Origin: Branchinecta lynchi
Taxonomy: Eukaryota > Arthropoda > Branchiopoda > Anostraca > Branchinectidae
Direction of reading: 5' to 3'
Assembly: GCA_023053575.1 (NCBI GenBank)
Contig: JAKZAP010000014.1
Coordinates: 5,890,001-5,954,000, forward strand
DNA: 64,000 bases
In this document: positions 21,026-33,569 of the stretch, in pieces
Numbering within the stretch: the first letter of the stretch is position 1
Layout of the letters: each line of letters opens with the position of its first letter
Position numbers and translations under genes: made by a program
Notes under the pieces: model-generated
Database searches by the model: none
The model's input: only the letters and a program-made list of their open reading frames with translations
What the model was told of the DNA's origin: nothing

Positions 21026-22019
21026 GAACAAGACCAAAGGTTTCGATGGGATCCCAACAATTTAATATCTAATCCAGACAATTGGGTCCTGTCTTCTCCA
21101 GACTCCTTTAGCATTTTTACTACAAAAATTCAGAAACAGATCAAGGCCAAATAGCTAATCATCTGAGAAAACCAAGTTCAGATATAGATTCAGCATGTGT
21201 GTTTACCCGTATAAGTCATATTTGTTTTGACGAAACTGATCGAATCGAAACTTCCTTCCTTAGCTTACTTCTCCCAAATTTCCGGTTTCTGCCGAATTCG
21301 GGAACTATACATTCGACAAAATAACAAAGCTCAAAAACAAATTATCGAATATCTAATCAGCTTCAAATAAAGCTTTAACTCATGACACATTTTCCGGTTT
21401 CAGCCGGATTCCAGACGAACTATGCGTCCGGGTAAGAAACATGATTGTCATATACGGATTCAGCTTCTCTTCTTACCCCTAAATCGGAATCTAATCAACT
21501 ACAACTAAGACTTTTGCTTTTAACAAATTCTCTGGATTTGGCCGGATTCCGGGCTAACTACTTGTCCGGCGAGGAAATGGTTTTAATAATCGTGTTCAGC
21601 ATGTCTTTCTTTCTCCAAATCGAACATCTAGTAAACTTCAAATAAAACTTTTGCTTTTAACAAATTTTCCGTTTTGGGCCGGATTTCGGGCGAACTACTT
21701 GTCGGGAGAAAAAATTGATAGTTTTCACCATCGTGTTTAGCATGTCTTCTTACCCCATAATCGACTATCACATTCGCTGTTTAAAAATATTTTGCTTGCG
21801 CCTTAATTTAAACCCCCTCCCCCACCCCTAAATGTAGGGCTACAGAGACCATCTAAGAACTCAACCTTACTCTTGACCCAAAGAATCCTCACACCACGCA
21901 TCATCAAAATATCTCATTCCCTTGGAGAGTTATTATGTTTACAGACGGACGGACAACTTTTGCGATGTCAAAGGTATCCCTCCACTTACGTTTTGGGATC
22001 CCAAAAAGGACTAGAAACT
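21026..22019 (-). repeat. Repeat R1, four-unit copy
   Basis: It has the same borders as the preceding copy (AACAAGACCAAAGGTTTCG to TTACGTTTTGGGATCCC) with units near 21280, 21402, 21540 and 21675. The unit sequences differ from those in the neighbour, so this is not simply a recent duplication of the adjacent copy. Confidence 0.75.
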
Positions 22020-23904
22020 CGACAATAAAGAAATCGAAGGAGATGAATGCATGTGTGGTTTTAACATCGCCTTCGATACTTTGGTGGAAAGAAACCCTTT
22101 GTATCTACTATTTTGCTACTCACAAGTATTTTCTTCATAAGCGTATCATAAACAAACTGTTACTATCATTAGGTCTACATACACACTGCCGGATTTACAC
22201 ATTTGTTCGCCATAAGCCCAATCACATAATTCTGACCTCCCCCCCCCCCCCCCAAATATTGCATTTATAATTCTTATAACAAGTAAATATTTCAATAAAT
22301 TAACTACTTTTTATTATAAATATATTACAAAAAAGTAACGCATTTTACATGACCTTTTTAAAATAATAACTGAATTTCTTTTTGCTTCTTCTGTTTATAT
22401 GCCCCACTGACCGTTGCGCCCTAGACCATAACTTAGGATGCCCTTATGGGAAATCCGACGCTGTATATTCAGAATGGGGGGGGGGGGGTGCCTGCTCTTG
22501 ATTTTAGTCTACTGCAAGTGCCCGGTGCCTGCTGATAGCAGCTGGCACCGGTTACCACGTGTTAGCATGTTTAGGAGCACGTTCTGAATATCATGTTTGG
22601 GAGCACGAATTGCCTAATACTCTATATGACTAAGTCCAAAACACGGCAGTGATCCTCAGGAAGAACGAGAAAACATCTCACTAACGACTCAAACTCGACA
22701 ACTCACATCCTGTGTCAAACAATCACGGCGATCTTCGGGAGCAGCTGTGGTACCCGAGGGGACCCCAACACGAGATTTTTAAATCGCAGCGACAGAAGAT
22801 TTTTATCGCCTGGATGTGCACACTGAATTTTCGTCGGCAACAGAATCCAACGCGAAAAATAATTAAAAATAACCCTTAAATTAATTGAAATAATAAAAAA
22901 TAATTAAAAAAAATTTAAAAGTGAATCATCAAAAGGGTCGTCCATATTGTTGTTGCTTGCATAAAACCGTATTGTCGGCACTGTCGCCCGATTAAAGTTG
23001 AATTTTCCCAACATTGAAAATCGCCTGACGAAGCAACAGAAATCGCCGATTTTGGCCCGCACCAGGGTTAGTCATCAAGAGTATTTATGGCCCGCACCGC
23101 TGGTTTCGGCCGGTGCCGGGAAAGGGTATACAGCAGGTGCCGGGGAGTGGGTAACCCTCTTTCAGCATGTCAAACCACCGAATGAATTATCAACAGAATG
23201 TTTTCCACCTCTACTGTTCCAACTCTTCTACAGCGCTGATACCTTTGTATTCAAAAGGGTGTCCGACTTGTCAAGCGAACAACCCGACAAAGACAGATTA
23301 CGACTTTTGAACTGGATGTAGATTTGCTTGTCACCTTCTGTGATTAGACGGAAGAAAAATGAGCACAATATTCAAATAAGACCATTTCCACCAGGAACAA
23401 TCAATGATGACGGGATTTGTGATTCACAGCAGCAGTAGTACAGTTAATGTCCATATCCAAACAAGAACTTATTAATCCTAATCCTATGCTCATCTTTTTA
23501 ATGTCAATCACACTTTTCTATTAGGAATGTAAGGATTTCTTGCCATGTTGTAGCATTTTTGTTTATTATTGCGGTATTTGTCAAACTGTTAGCCGCTGGC
23601 TGCCGTGATCAGTATGCTACTGTGCTACAGTGACAAGACGGAAGCTTACCGTTTATTTTTGTAGGAATAAATAAATAAGAATCCGGCAAAGTCTTTTCCT
23701 CGCGAATTACTAAATTTCGAAAAGTAGTAAAAACTACTCACAAAATTCCCCATTGAGAATCTATCTCATCTCTGGTATGATAAAAGTATAGGTCTGTTGA
23801 TATTTTATCCGGCGGCACATCGGCCCTTCTTGGCAAGAATACCTTTCTTTCAGGTCGTAACTAAAACCAAAATCTGCAACAGAACTTAAAGCCTAACAGA
23901 AATA
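22020..23904. other. No gene recognised; MITE-like and repeat segments
   Basis: About 22188-22465 may be a hAT-like MITE (CACTGCCGGATTTAC near the left, GGAAATCCGACGCTG at the right) without a clean duplication. About 22610-22790 matches the repeat at 31380-31590 (AAGTCCAAAACACG...CAGTGATCCTCAGGAAGAA). The frame at 22998-23321 has no known domain. Near 23820 lies a decayed hammerhead fragment (CGGCCCTTCTTGGCAAGAAT). Confidence 0.4.
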
Positions 23905-24022
23905 GAAAACCGTGATGTTCGGTTTTTTTTTTTATTAGCTAGTTATCCCTCTGAGATGATGTGCGAGGGATAACACCGTCAAATATAGCTGATAAGGAAA
24001 AAAAAAACAAATCACGGTTTTC
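23905..24022. mobile_element. Small foldback MITE
   Basis: The 118-bp segment starts GAAAACCGTGAT and ends ATCACGGTTTTC, with an inner inverted pair TTATCCCTC/GAGGGATAA. It has no coding capacity. Confidence 0.5.
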
Positions 24023-24767
24023 CATTTCTTTGTAATGAGTGGCCAGCTTGGCTTCAAACCTTATATTTAAGCCCAACAACAAAATTCCTTTAAATTGTTA
24101 TGGGACTGTTAAAAGTGCTTACTCTGTAGCCTACTACTGAGTTTAAGTTTAGAAGCTAGCTTAACTCTAGTTTTAGCCGCTTTGCCATCGGTCTTTCTGA
24201 ACTAAGATGTCCGCGAACTGTGTGACATACTTCATTTCCAGACTACAAGGAACCTACTATCACACTGATTATATATCCCTTATATTTTGCAGTCAACCTG
24301 AAAAAGATTCTCAGCAAAGATGATATGACAAAAAAAAGATCTACTAACTGCCAAGTCCTACTCCGCAAATTTCGTCAAAAAAAAATAACTATCAAAATCT
24401 CTAACTATCATCAAAAAGGTCTGCTAACTTCCAAGTTCTTCTCCGAGACTATCTTTCTCTTCTGGAAACCGATCAGTTCACACGTGAACTGTCAAGCATG
24501 CCGCTAAAACAACCATCAATAACAGCATAATTATATGACATGCTACACCAAAAAGACTAAGTGTGACTGATAGGTTACCAATCATGGTTTCAAGAGGTAT
24601 TCATCTATCAGTAAGACTTCATTAATAAGTAGCTTATAACACTGCCGCGAGTCAAACATTCTAGCTGTGGATCTATCCACGACTGGCGTGCAGGCTCTTA
24701 TAGTAGGTGAATACGATGACGAAGTACGAAATTTATTACATGACTGCGCTAAACTGGCAAGTCAGTT

Positions 24768-24832
24768 GAGATGAATCTAGCGATATTTCGGCTCTTCTTG
24801 GGAAGGTTCCTCGTCAGCCTTAAATTAGAAAA
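24768..24832 (-). ncRNA. Hammerhead motif, partly decayed
   Basis: On the minus strand CTGACGA and GAAATATC are kept, but helix II is imperfect (GGAACCTT against AAGAGCC). The base before the core is G instead of C, which breaks the closing pair of helix I. Activity is doubtful. Confidence 0.5.
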
Positions 24833-24894
24833 ACTAAATTATGACCAAGAGTGAACCTGGGATCTCAGGTTCGTTTTTCTATTTTTTTCTGAAG

Positions 24895-25100
24895 ATGCAA
24901 AACGAATATGTCAGCTACATTATATCAGAGCACATTACTCTTCAAAGTTCATTTTCCAGCTTGAGCGGTTTGTGCCTGAAGAGGACCCTTGCCAAGAAGG
25001 GCCGCAATATAGCCCTAATAAAATGTAGCTGACGTATCCGTTTTGCATTGTCAAATATGATTCGTAGTCGGCTTCGGCTGAAGGAATATACTTGAAATCG
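24895..25100 (+). mobile_element. Penelope-derived hairpin unit with core-mutated hammerhead
   Basis: An inverted tail (GATGCAAAACGAATATGTCA) and a forward tail (GTAGCTGACGTATCCGTTTT) flank a hammerhead-like segment at about 24965-25015. There CTGAAGA and a 7-bp helix II are intact but the GAAA box reads GCAA. The architecture parallels 12100-12301. Confidence 0.55.
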
Positions 25101-25339
25101 CCCGGACATGCCGCCTAGAAGTAGGCTATACATCTTAGTAGGAAAGAAGAAAAGAAAGGTGATTCCAAAATCGAAATGCACAAAAATCTCTATCCTTTCA
25201 ACGCCCGAATAGAGCAGCAGAAAGGGACGCCGTGTCCAACATGAAATCCCAGCACCAGTCCACAGTCACCACTCCAAACAATTTTCAAGGAAAAAATTCA
25301 CAAAATCAGATATCTATCAAAGAATCTTTAATTCTTCAT

Positions 25340-25535
25340 CAAATATCTAGTAGCTGACGTATCCGTTTTGCATCGTCAATATGATTCGCAGTCAGCTTTG
25401 GCTGAGGAATATTTTCGTTTTTCTAGCTTGTGCCTGACGAGAAACCTTGTCAAGAAAGGCCGAAATATCGCGAAACTAAATCTCAGCAGTCAGCTCGTTC
25501 TGAAGGAATACTTATGAGTTTTCTTGTTACCTTCA
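25340..25535 (+). mobile_element. Penelope-derived fragment with hammerhead
   Basis: A tail (AGCTGACGTATCCGTTTTGC) joins the leader complement (CAGTCAGCTTTGGCTGAGGA), then a hammerhead at 25430-25475 (CTGACGA, GAAATATC), then another leader-like end. This is a tail-to-leader junction as expected from tandemly arranged units. Confidence 0.55.
25421..25480 (+). ncRNA. Hammerhead ribozyme motif, weak helix I
   Basis: Core CTGACGA and GAAA are intact, followed by TATC. Helix II is ACCTT/AAGG-based with mismatches. Helix I (GTGC against GCGA) pairs over only two bases. Probably degenerate. Confidence 0.5.
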
Positions 25536-26149
25536 CCTTAGGCTAATCAAGTTAACACGTATCTGCGGAAGAGTAGGGGTAACGGCCTTCTGACGGTTCC
25601 TTAATCCCATAGCCTAGCCTAGCCCACCCGATGGGGGGGAACGTGGAGGTGTCCCCCCCCCCCCTCCCCAGCCACACTGGAGTCCAAAGAAAGATAGAAA
25701 ACGCAAGCACCCCCCCCCCCCCTCCACATCCCAAATATACCACAGATCTACTGCGCCAACCCCAAAAAGTAATAACAAGATGTGTGAGAAAAACCCAGAG
25801 CTCGATACGAAAGGAAGCTTATTTTGTAATAGGAGATCCTGAGGTCAAAAGCATCGGATATAGCCAACTATAATCATCAGCCCTTATTTCGGGCAAAGCG
25901 TATGATTAAAAGTGGAGGGAAATGGCCAAAGGCACGGATATCTCAACACTCTCCATTTAAGTCTCCATTTAAGTAAAAGAGATTTTTCAAAGTTCAGAGG
26001 AAAAAGGCAATTTAGTCGTCTGACACTTTGTCCGCATGTTGTGACGGGAGGAAGTGATATCTGAGTCTTAATTAGGATAATCTCGGTCGGCTTAATGGGC
26101 CTTTGTCCTCTCTCTGGAATTTCCTGCACAGCCTTTCTCAGAATGGATA
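25536..26149. other. No gene recognised
   Basis: Two C-runs at 25653-25665 and 25710-25722 interrupt a stretch with no supported exon. Frames crossing the C-runs are proline- or glycine-rich artefacts. Confidence 0.4.
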
Positions 26150-26870
26150 TTAGGGTGACTTTGCTTCCCTAAAATGTGCTGCTAACAATATTTTTTTATT
26201 TTTGTTCGGCTGTTTTATTTTTAACGTAGCAGTTTTTCGGACTGGGCTGGAACTTGGAAATGAGTTGGAGCGTATTCCAAACTTCTAACAATAGTAACTA
26301 TTAGTATTCCAACCTCGTGAAAAATTACTGCGGTACGCCAAGCGTTCCATCCTTCTTGAAATAGTAACTATTTGCTTACCATGCTCGGGAACGTAATTGG
26401 CATGATATCTACGATCTCTATGACGTGACTGGCTCAATCAGCTTTTAGCCTTGACGCCAAGCCCGGATCCGTGACGTCATGCGTAGCCTAGTAACTACTG
26501 TAAGTAGAGTGGAACAAACTCTTAATGGTCTAGATTTTAGTTGAGAGTTGTTTTCTTTCTTTCCTGTATAAAAGCTATTTATGGCTAACTGTGTTGTAAC
26601 ATTTAATTATTACTTATTGTAATATTACTTAGTTATTAGTCGTTTGCAGCGTTGTCTTCGGGACTTCATTTTTGCTATACAGTGTATTGGTTTGTTTTTC
26701 TTTGTTTGTTAATGTCTGGTTAGGGTGACTCCCCCTCCCTCATATGCTGTTAATAATTTCGTCGTTTTTTTTAGTTTTTCGAGGTGGAGCTGGAACTTGG
26801 AATGAGTTAGCCTAATAGTCTAGATTTCGGTTGTGTATTGTTTTCTTTTTCCTTTATAAAAGCTACGGGT
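26150..26870. repeat. Tandem duplication, one unit carrying half of a foldback element
   Basis: Two units share TTAGGGTGACT (26152 and 26720), GCTGGAACTTGG (26248 and 26788), TAGTCTAGATTT-type sequence (26528 and 26815) and TATAAAAGCTA. The first contains an extra 26266-26525 segment matching one half of the foldback at 58815-59455 (AGTAACTATTTGCTTACC, GCCTTGACGCCAAG). Confidence 0.65.
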
Positions 26871-28639
26871 GCGTGAATCATTTTCAGCGCATGCCCTTAA
26901 GTCTTTTTTATGCCAAGTCTATAGTTTTATTTTTTCTTAGCTTTGTTAACGTTTTGTCAGAAAAAATAAGATAGCAATACTAGTGGTTTACTCTACACTA
27001 AAGCCTTGCGGTCATGGTACACAAGTTACACAATCATCAATGCTCATCCTGTGAGTGTTTTCAATTAGTCCTTTCTTTTTTATTGATGTTCTTGTTCGAA
27101 ATTGGTTGCTTGGTTGATATTTAGGACAAGAATGTGTCTGAAATCGTGTCAGATAGTGATGGTGGCGGATGCCACAACCGTCTAAACAAGTATATAGCCG
27201 AATCTAAGCCAAGTGTTTAGAAACTGCTCATGTTTTTGGGGATCCCAAAACGTTCAAAATTAAAAAGTAGAACGGTCTAAAATAAAGTATCCTACTTTGA
27301 AATACAGTAGAAGTGGAAGCACCGTGGTGGCCCCTAAGAGAGCGTAGATTTGTGTAGAGCAGAATGTGAAGGCTGGATTAGAAGTGTGTCCAGATTTGGA
27401 AAGAAAGTACGTGAAATGATCAGCTGATTTCATCAAAGTTGAAGGACGAAAACGACGTTGTCCTAAGTTTAAATAATGTTGAAAGAGGCATAGTTATCTG
27501 AATTATAGTTTTACGCTACATGTTTTTCATATCAAATAGAAACAGGACTTGACAAAGTTTGTCGGAATCAGGTTCAGACCGCGGCGCAAACTCGTCCTTC
27601 TTCAAAACTTTCACAAATGAAATCAAGATAGTTTATAGCAAGTGATACTGTACGTTGACCAGGTAGGAACGACTGGAATCGCCTAAATTAGAGGTACACT
27701 GCTGTGGACATTACTGTACTTTAGATGGTGGTGCCGATTTCGCCCATTGACTGTGAGAAGCTTCCAAATGTGTCTGAGTCCAAGTTATTCTTCACGATCT
27801 CCTAGGAACATCCGAGCCAGATCAAACGGGGAGCATAGCCTACCTTCATCATCAAAACGATACAACAGCCTAGGTAACACAACCCACTAAATGCCTCGCT
27901 AACCGCGGAAACCCAACAGCAACCAAGTATCTGACCGAATATCGACAATAGACACAGAAATAATAAACTGCTTTTTTCAGAACCATGCTCAAACGCTGGG
28001 ACATGCTGGCAGTCTGCTGGCAGTGGCGAGCATGGTACTCAACTACTCTACTCGTACGCATGTGTACCCTTTCCCGAAGGAGCAATACACAAATCCTGAA
28101 TTTTTGGGCATTTTACCCTGCTGTACCCCCTTAAAATATATTTGAAAAGCAAATATCCAATTCAGATTCTCGAATCAACAATTTTTATGGGGGTACCATG
28201 CCCTTGCTGTAGGACATGGTGAGAGTGACCAAACGCATGAGCCCCATGACTGGAGCAACGGTAGCCTAAACAGTGCTTTAGTAACTTAACAACCATGTTT
28301 TCATTTCGAATTGTCATATCCTGGCACAGTATAAGTACTTCTTATTTTATTTTTAGTAGGTTGGAGTTTTTATTATTTGATATGGCCTACTAAAAATTTC
28401 TGGCAGGAATGGGGGATTTGTGATACCTAGGCTTAGTCTAGAGACTCAGTCTCAGGCCATCATCCACCAAATTCAGCTTACCTGGAGCCTCCCCTTTATC
28501 TGGAACAAAATCCATTTTCTCTATAAGCCTTGACTCTCACTATCAAATCATTCGTTATATATCCAAGAAACGATCCTCAACAAACAACAATTCTTTCTCG
28601 TGGTTATGTACCTGTTCACTCATCGAATCAACTTTTCAA
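26871..28639. other. No gene recognised
   Basis: About 1.8 kb without a supported exon. An isolated R1-end motif (GGGGATCCCAAAACGTTC) lies at 27239. The frame at 27870-28085 has no known domain. Confidence 0.4.
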
Positions 28640-28945
28640 ACTGACGCCAATCTTGATTGGTCATCGAGCCGTCCGCTAGACTCAACAGCCACCGCCGCTA
28701 CCAGATGACTCAGCCGTGCTTTGAAGAGTAATTGACTGAGCAGGTAGAGAAAAAAGTGAAGGTGGAATAAGATGAAAGTGATGAAACAAAATTGATAAAT
28801 TAGATAGCGTAATTCTTTAGTGACGTATTCTATATTGCAAGTTTTTGTTACCGTCATTCCTGTTCTTTCCTAGGTTCTTTCTTCTTGTATTTGGCTTTCT
28901 TTTATTCAGTTAAAGTGATACAACTAAAAAGATAATCTTGCGTGA
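28640..28945. repeat. Repeat R6, partial copy
   Basis: The stretch shares GCCGCTACCAGATGACTCAG, GAGCAGGTAGAG...GGTGGAAT, CTATATTGCAAG and GTCATTCCTGTTCTT with pieces at 31180-31225 and 31890-32040. A third relative lies at 30480-30770. The family is not recognised. In the 31-kb copy it hosts R4 and a hAT MITE. Confidence 0.5.
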
Positions 28946-29149
28946 TTCTTAAAGGACCCCTCTTGCTTATTTTGCCTTTTATAGTATACCTAGCTCACGT
29001 ATGGAATTATAAGCTTCTAAAATTTGTGCCTACGAATTTTCATCGCTTTTTCGGCTGCCGAGTTTTCCCGTCCCATAACGCAAACTTCGCCGGAGCGTCC
29101 GTTGATCACTCTTTCACACATAAGGATAAAAGAAGCTTGAAGGTGTTGT

Positions 29150-30144
29150 TTTTGGGATCCCAAAACGTAAGTGGACGGATACCTATGACATCGCAAAAGT
29201 TGTCCGTCCGTCCGTCTGTCTGTTAGCACGATAACTCTCGAAGGAGTTGAGATATTTTGATCAAACTGGGCACGAGGGCTCTTTAGGTCAAAGTACAGAT
29301 CAAGTTGGAAGATGGGGTATGTAGCTCTATATTTAGGGGTGGGGGAGGGGTTTGAAATTAAGGGAAACAAAAAATATTTTTTAAAAGCTAATGAAATAGT
29401 TGAATTATGGGTAAGGAGACATGCTGAATCCGAATATGAAATTTTTTTCTCGGCGGACAAATAGATCACCCGGAATCTGGCGAAAACCGGAAAATTTGTG
29501 AAAAATTAAAGTCTAATATGAAGTTGATTGGAGGATCGATTCAGGGGCAAAGAAACGTGCTGAGTCCGAATATGAAAATTATTTTCTCACCGGACAATTA
29601 GTTCGGCCGGAATCCGGCCAAAACCGGAGAATTTGTTTAAAGTAAAAGTTTTATTTGAATTTGATAAGATGTCCGATTTGCGGGATAGTAGACATACTGA
29701 ACTCGTACATGACAATCATTTTATCACCGGACGTATAGATCGCTCGGAATCCGGCCAACCGGAAATTTTGTTAACAGAAATTTTAATCTGAAGTTGATTA
29801 GAGGTTGTAGGGGTAAGGAGACATGCTGAATTCGTTTTTGAGCTTTATTTTCGGACAAGTAGTTCTGTAATTCCGTCAAAACCGAAAAATTGGCAGAAGT
29901 AAGGCAGGAAGTTCCGATCTGCTTCGTCACAATAGGTATGACTTAAAAGGGTAAACACACATGCTGAATCCATATCTGAACTTGGTGATCTCATATGATT
30001 AGCTATTTGGCCTTAATCTGTTTCTAAATTTTAATAGTAAAAGTGTTCAAGCAATCTGGCGAAGACTGGATCTGCCGAAGACAAGACCCAATTGTCTGGA
30101 CAAATTCCAACTTCTGGGATCCCATCGAAACCTTTGGTCTTGTT
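29150..30144 (+). repeat. Repeat R1, four-unit copy
   Basis: It starts TTTTGGGATCCCAAAACG and ends ATCGAAACCTTTGGTCTTG. Units have CCGGAATC-type cores near 29470, 29609, 29745 and 29870. The first 200 bp hold the CCGTCCGTCTG runs common to all R1 copies. Confidence 0.75.
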
Positions 30145-30780
30145 CATTTTGAAAGACATGGTAGATTATCCGAGATATCTGCTCTATCTTCTTTTTTAGA
30201 CTTCTTTTGTTTTGCTTACTTTTAAGACTTTTTAACCACGGCGTATAGTTCAAATGTGTTGCTCCCAGCTGCCGCGTCGGAGAGCGGGAAGGCTGGATCT
30301 CGTCAACAACCGCTAACAAGAAATCGCTAATTATACATGGTAAGTTTAGGTATTTTCCAAAACTAAATTTCTGATCCATTTCATGGTGACAAGATCATTT
30401 CTAGTAAGAGTTGTGCTTTGAGTATTTGCTCTGGGATGCTCGAGGCTCGAGGGAATGCTAATATTCTGGACTGTAAAATTGATTGCAAAGGTGTTGCAAA
30501 TTCACTCCTGTTCTTTCTTCTTATCTTTGGTTTTCTTTGTCCAATCGTTATTCAAGTAAATCAGTACTAAGAATAAATATAACAGAAACGAATTCACAGA
30601 GTGATTAACAATTCGGAAGCTTTCAATCCTTACTTGTGATGAAGACGATTGGTCATTTAACACAAAATTTGGTGATTTTCATTTTATTGTTCTTGTGATT
30701 TCTTATGTTTTCTGAGATACTGTTGATTTTTCCTGGATTTTTCCACAGAATTGGCACTTTTACTACATTTATTACAAAAG

Positions 30781-31158
30781 GCGTATTCTCGCCGTTCCCC
30801 GAGGACTCCACTTCAGGAGTCCCCGCGTTTTTGTTTGTCCCGGGGACTCACTCCTCGTATTCTCGCGAGTCCTCGCGAGTCCTCACCAGCGGGGAGTGCT
30901 CCGATTATCATCATCATCATCGAAAAGGGCTCCCTTTCAGATTTTGAGGGGAATCAATTTTTGCTGGTGTTTGGTACAATGTAAAATCAATTAAAAACAA
31001 TCAGAATAAACAAAACCAAAAATAAAGTGGATCCAGACTAACTTCGTCAACTACATATTTTTTGTTAGAACAAAATCCAATTTCGAAGCATTCCCCGTGT
31101 TATTCTCGCCGTTCCCTTCGATTTCACGAGGAGTCCTCGGGGAACGGCGAGAATACGC
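30781..31158. mobile_element. Repeat R4, 29-bp inverted ends
   Basis: The 378-bp element starts GCGTATTCTCGCCGTTCCCC and ends with the exact reverse complement over 29 bp (GGGGAACGGCGAGAATACGC). The interior contains a CAT/ATC triplet run (30908-30921). Relatives lie at 34891-35415 and 36088-36591. It has no coding frame and the superfamily is unclear. Confidence 0.7.
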
Positions 31159-31179
31159 TAAACGAAAAAATCTACAATA

Positions 31180-32350
31180 ATAGCCGCCGCCGCTATCAGA
31201 TGCCTCCGTGCTGAGCCGTGTTTTCAAGAGTAACACTCTATACGGACAAAGTCCAAAACACGCCAGTGATTCTCAGGAACAACAAGAAAACGTGTCACTA
31301 ACCACTCAAACTCAACAACTTTGAACAACTTTGATTCGCAGTCAGCTTGGGCTGAAGGAATATTTATCCTCCAAGAGTATACTCTATGACAAAGTCCAAA
31401 ACACGCCAGTGATCCTCAGGAAGAAAGAGTAAACGTGTCCGTAACGACTCAAACTCAACGACTCGAATCCTGTGTCAACCAATCCCGGCGATCTTTGGGA
31501 GCAGATGTGACACCACTTCTGCCTTTCTTCTGCTAGGTACCCGCAGAGGCCGGAGATTTTGCATCGGTAAGCAGAGACAGTCATCAAGAGCAGAGGCGTT
31601 ACTAGCCAAAATGTTTGGGGGGGGGACGTGGCATTTACTGACTGGCCGGTAATTTTTACCGACTTTTTCTGCTGAAAAAACGACTGTTTTCAACAAAAAA
31701 ATGACATTAAATTGACGTAAAATTTACCAATTTTCAGAAAAACCGACTGTTTTCATGAAAAAAATCAACTGTTTTGACAAAAAATCGCGGCGCTTCGCGC
31801 CGACTCGGTTATTTGTTACCTACTGGCCGACAGCTTTGGGGGGGGGGGGGGGCGTCCCCCCCCCAGTCGTGACGCCCCTGATCAAGAGTATTGGCTGAGT
31901 AGGTAGCGAAGAAGGTGAAGGTGGAATCACATGAAAGTGAGGAAAAAAATACTCTATATAACATTACTCTTCAGTGATTTACTCTAGATTGCAAGTTGTT
32001 GTGAGAGTTGTTACTGTCATTCCTGTTCTTGTGTCTTGTATAATGTCTTATTAAATTACTCCACCTTTGCAAAGAGAAGAGGTCTGAACGTTTCGTTGAC
32101 TTTGAACAGTTCCATTGTCATAGGAATATTATTGTGATTGGAATTCGATCAATAGTGACAATAATAACAAAAAATTCATAGAGTGAGGAATATACTTCGG
32201 AAGTTCTAACCCGCACATGTGATCAGGTTGCAACATGTGGGGTTTGACCACAAATTTGTTTGTTTTTAGTGTTTTACCTAAGAAACAGGAGATTTCTCCA
32301 TGAAAACCATGATTTTACCACATTTACCAATAATTCTGGCCTGATACTTA
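31180..32350. repeat. Repeat R6 with nested insertions
   Basis: This is a longer version of the 28640 repeat, containing an internal partial duplication (CAAAGTCCAAAACACGCCAG at 31250 and 31391). It also contains a Penelope leader remnant (TTCGCAGTCAGCTTGGGCTG at 31333) and a hAT MITE (31591-31880). Confidence 0.5.
31591..31880. mobile_element. hAT-like MITE, 8-bp TSD
   Basis: A 290-bp element with ends CAGAGGCGTTACTAGCC and, inverted, CAGGGGCGTCACGACTGG, flanked by exact ATCAAGAG (31583-31590, 31881-31888). The interior consists of AACCGACTGTTTTC-type tracts and terminal G-runs. It is the best-preserved member of the family in the window. Confidence 0.85.
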
Positions 32351-33569
32351 TATATTTTATTTATTCATTTATTTCCGTCAAAACTGAGGAGTCCAAAATA
32401 TAACATATAAGAAAAAAAAAATTAAATTACAACTGTATACGTACTGCATTATTCACTTGTTAAAAAATGGGTACAGGTTGTGGGTTCGAAAGGCTTCCGA
32501 CGCTTTTTGGAAGAGTTTGTCAGCTTTTTCTTCAAATTAAACTTTGTCTCTTACTTTACAATCAGAAACTAGCTGCGAGTTACTGAAAGAAATGGGGAAC
32601 CCAAGGAGAAATTTGGAAAATTTGAAATATGATATTTTAGTAGCCGATGTGTAAAAAATTCGAAAATTTTCTACGATTTTGCAGCAAAAAGAACTCAAAT
32701 GACAGTCCCGATTTAAGGGGTAAAATAGAAAGTGAAACTGGAAGCTAATTTCTGAGATGAAAGTGATGGAACAGAAAAGATAACACCAGAGTGCAACATC
32801 AACATAACACCGAAGCTTTGGGTTACATCACATTCGGAAGAACAGCGACAGCGACACTAATAATCGAGCTTATAATGAGATTTGTAGCGTTTCTTGGAGT
32901 TTTGTTAAACCAGCAGTTTGCAAAATACCTCGGATGTCGCTTTAACCATCAGTTCTTAGTGAGCTGGGATTAGTCGAGTGATTGCCTTGAAAACAAAACG
33001 AACTTTTCCAGCAGCATCTAACAATGTGTCTGCAAGTATGTAGCTGTGGTTACATGTTTTGCTCATAGATGGCTGTTGTGCATTACGCTCTTTATCTAAA
33101 AATGAAAACCGGACACGAAATCAAGATCAGGTCAGTGTTGCCAGGTGGTGCGCATTTGCGGCATTTGGGCGTTTTTGAAATGGTTGCGCTTCGAGGTGTG
33201 GGCATTGCGCCACTTTTGCGTATTTCCCGAAATCTCGGCGCAAATTGGGTGCTTTCTGCTATCCCTATATCTTAAAAGCGAAAACCAGATATGGATTGCC
33301 ATTTTATCTTAAGAGCTCCAATGCAGCGGGGATTCCAAATCTTTATCGAATGTTACAAAATTTCATTCGAGAACACTTGTAATGGGCATGCGGGTTCAGA
33401 ATGTGATGTCTTCTCTACTGCTTTGTATCTTGTATGTCAGCGAATAACCGCACGTTGAGTACTAATACATTTTCTCCGCCATTTAATTTACTGGTGAGCT
33501 GTTTGCACTTTGGACATGGGGATTTTCGAAAAAAATTATAGGTTGTAGATACTAGTTTCCTTCTCTACA
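32351..33569. other. No gene recognised
   Basis: An A/T-rich segment near 32355-32440 (TTTATTTATTCATTTATTTCC) may be another LINE tail on the minus strand. The frames at 32791-32973 and 33069-33275 have no known domain. Confidence 0.35.

Noticed and set aside
22188..22465. hAT-like MITE with CACTGCCGGATTTAC ends
   Set aside because: The ends are only partly inverted and no convincing 8-bp duplication was found, so it is mentioned only within the surrounding stretch.
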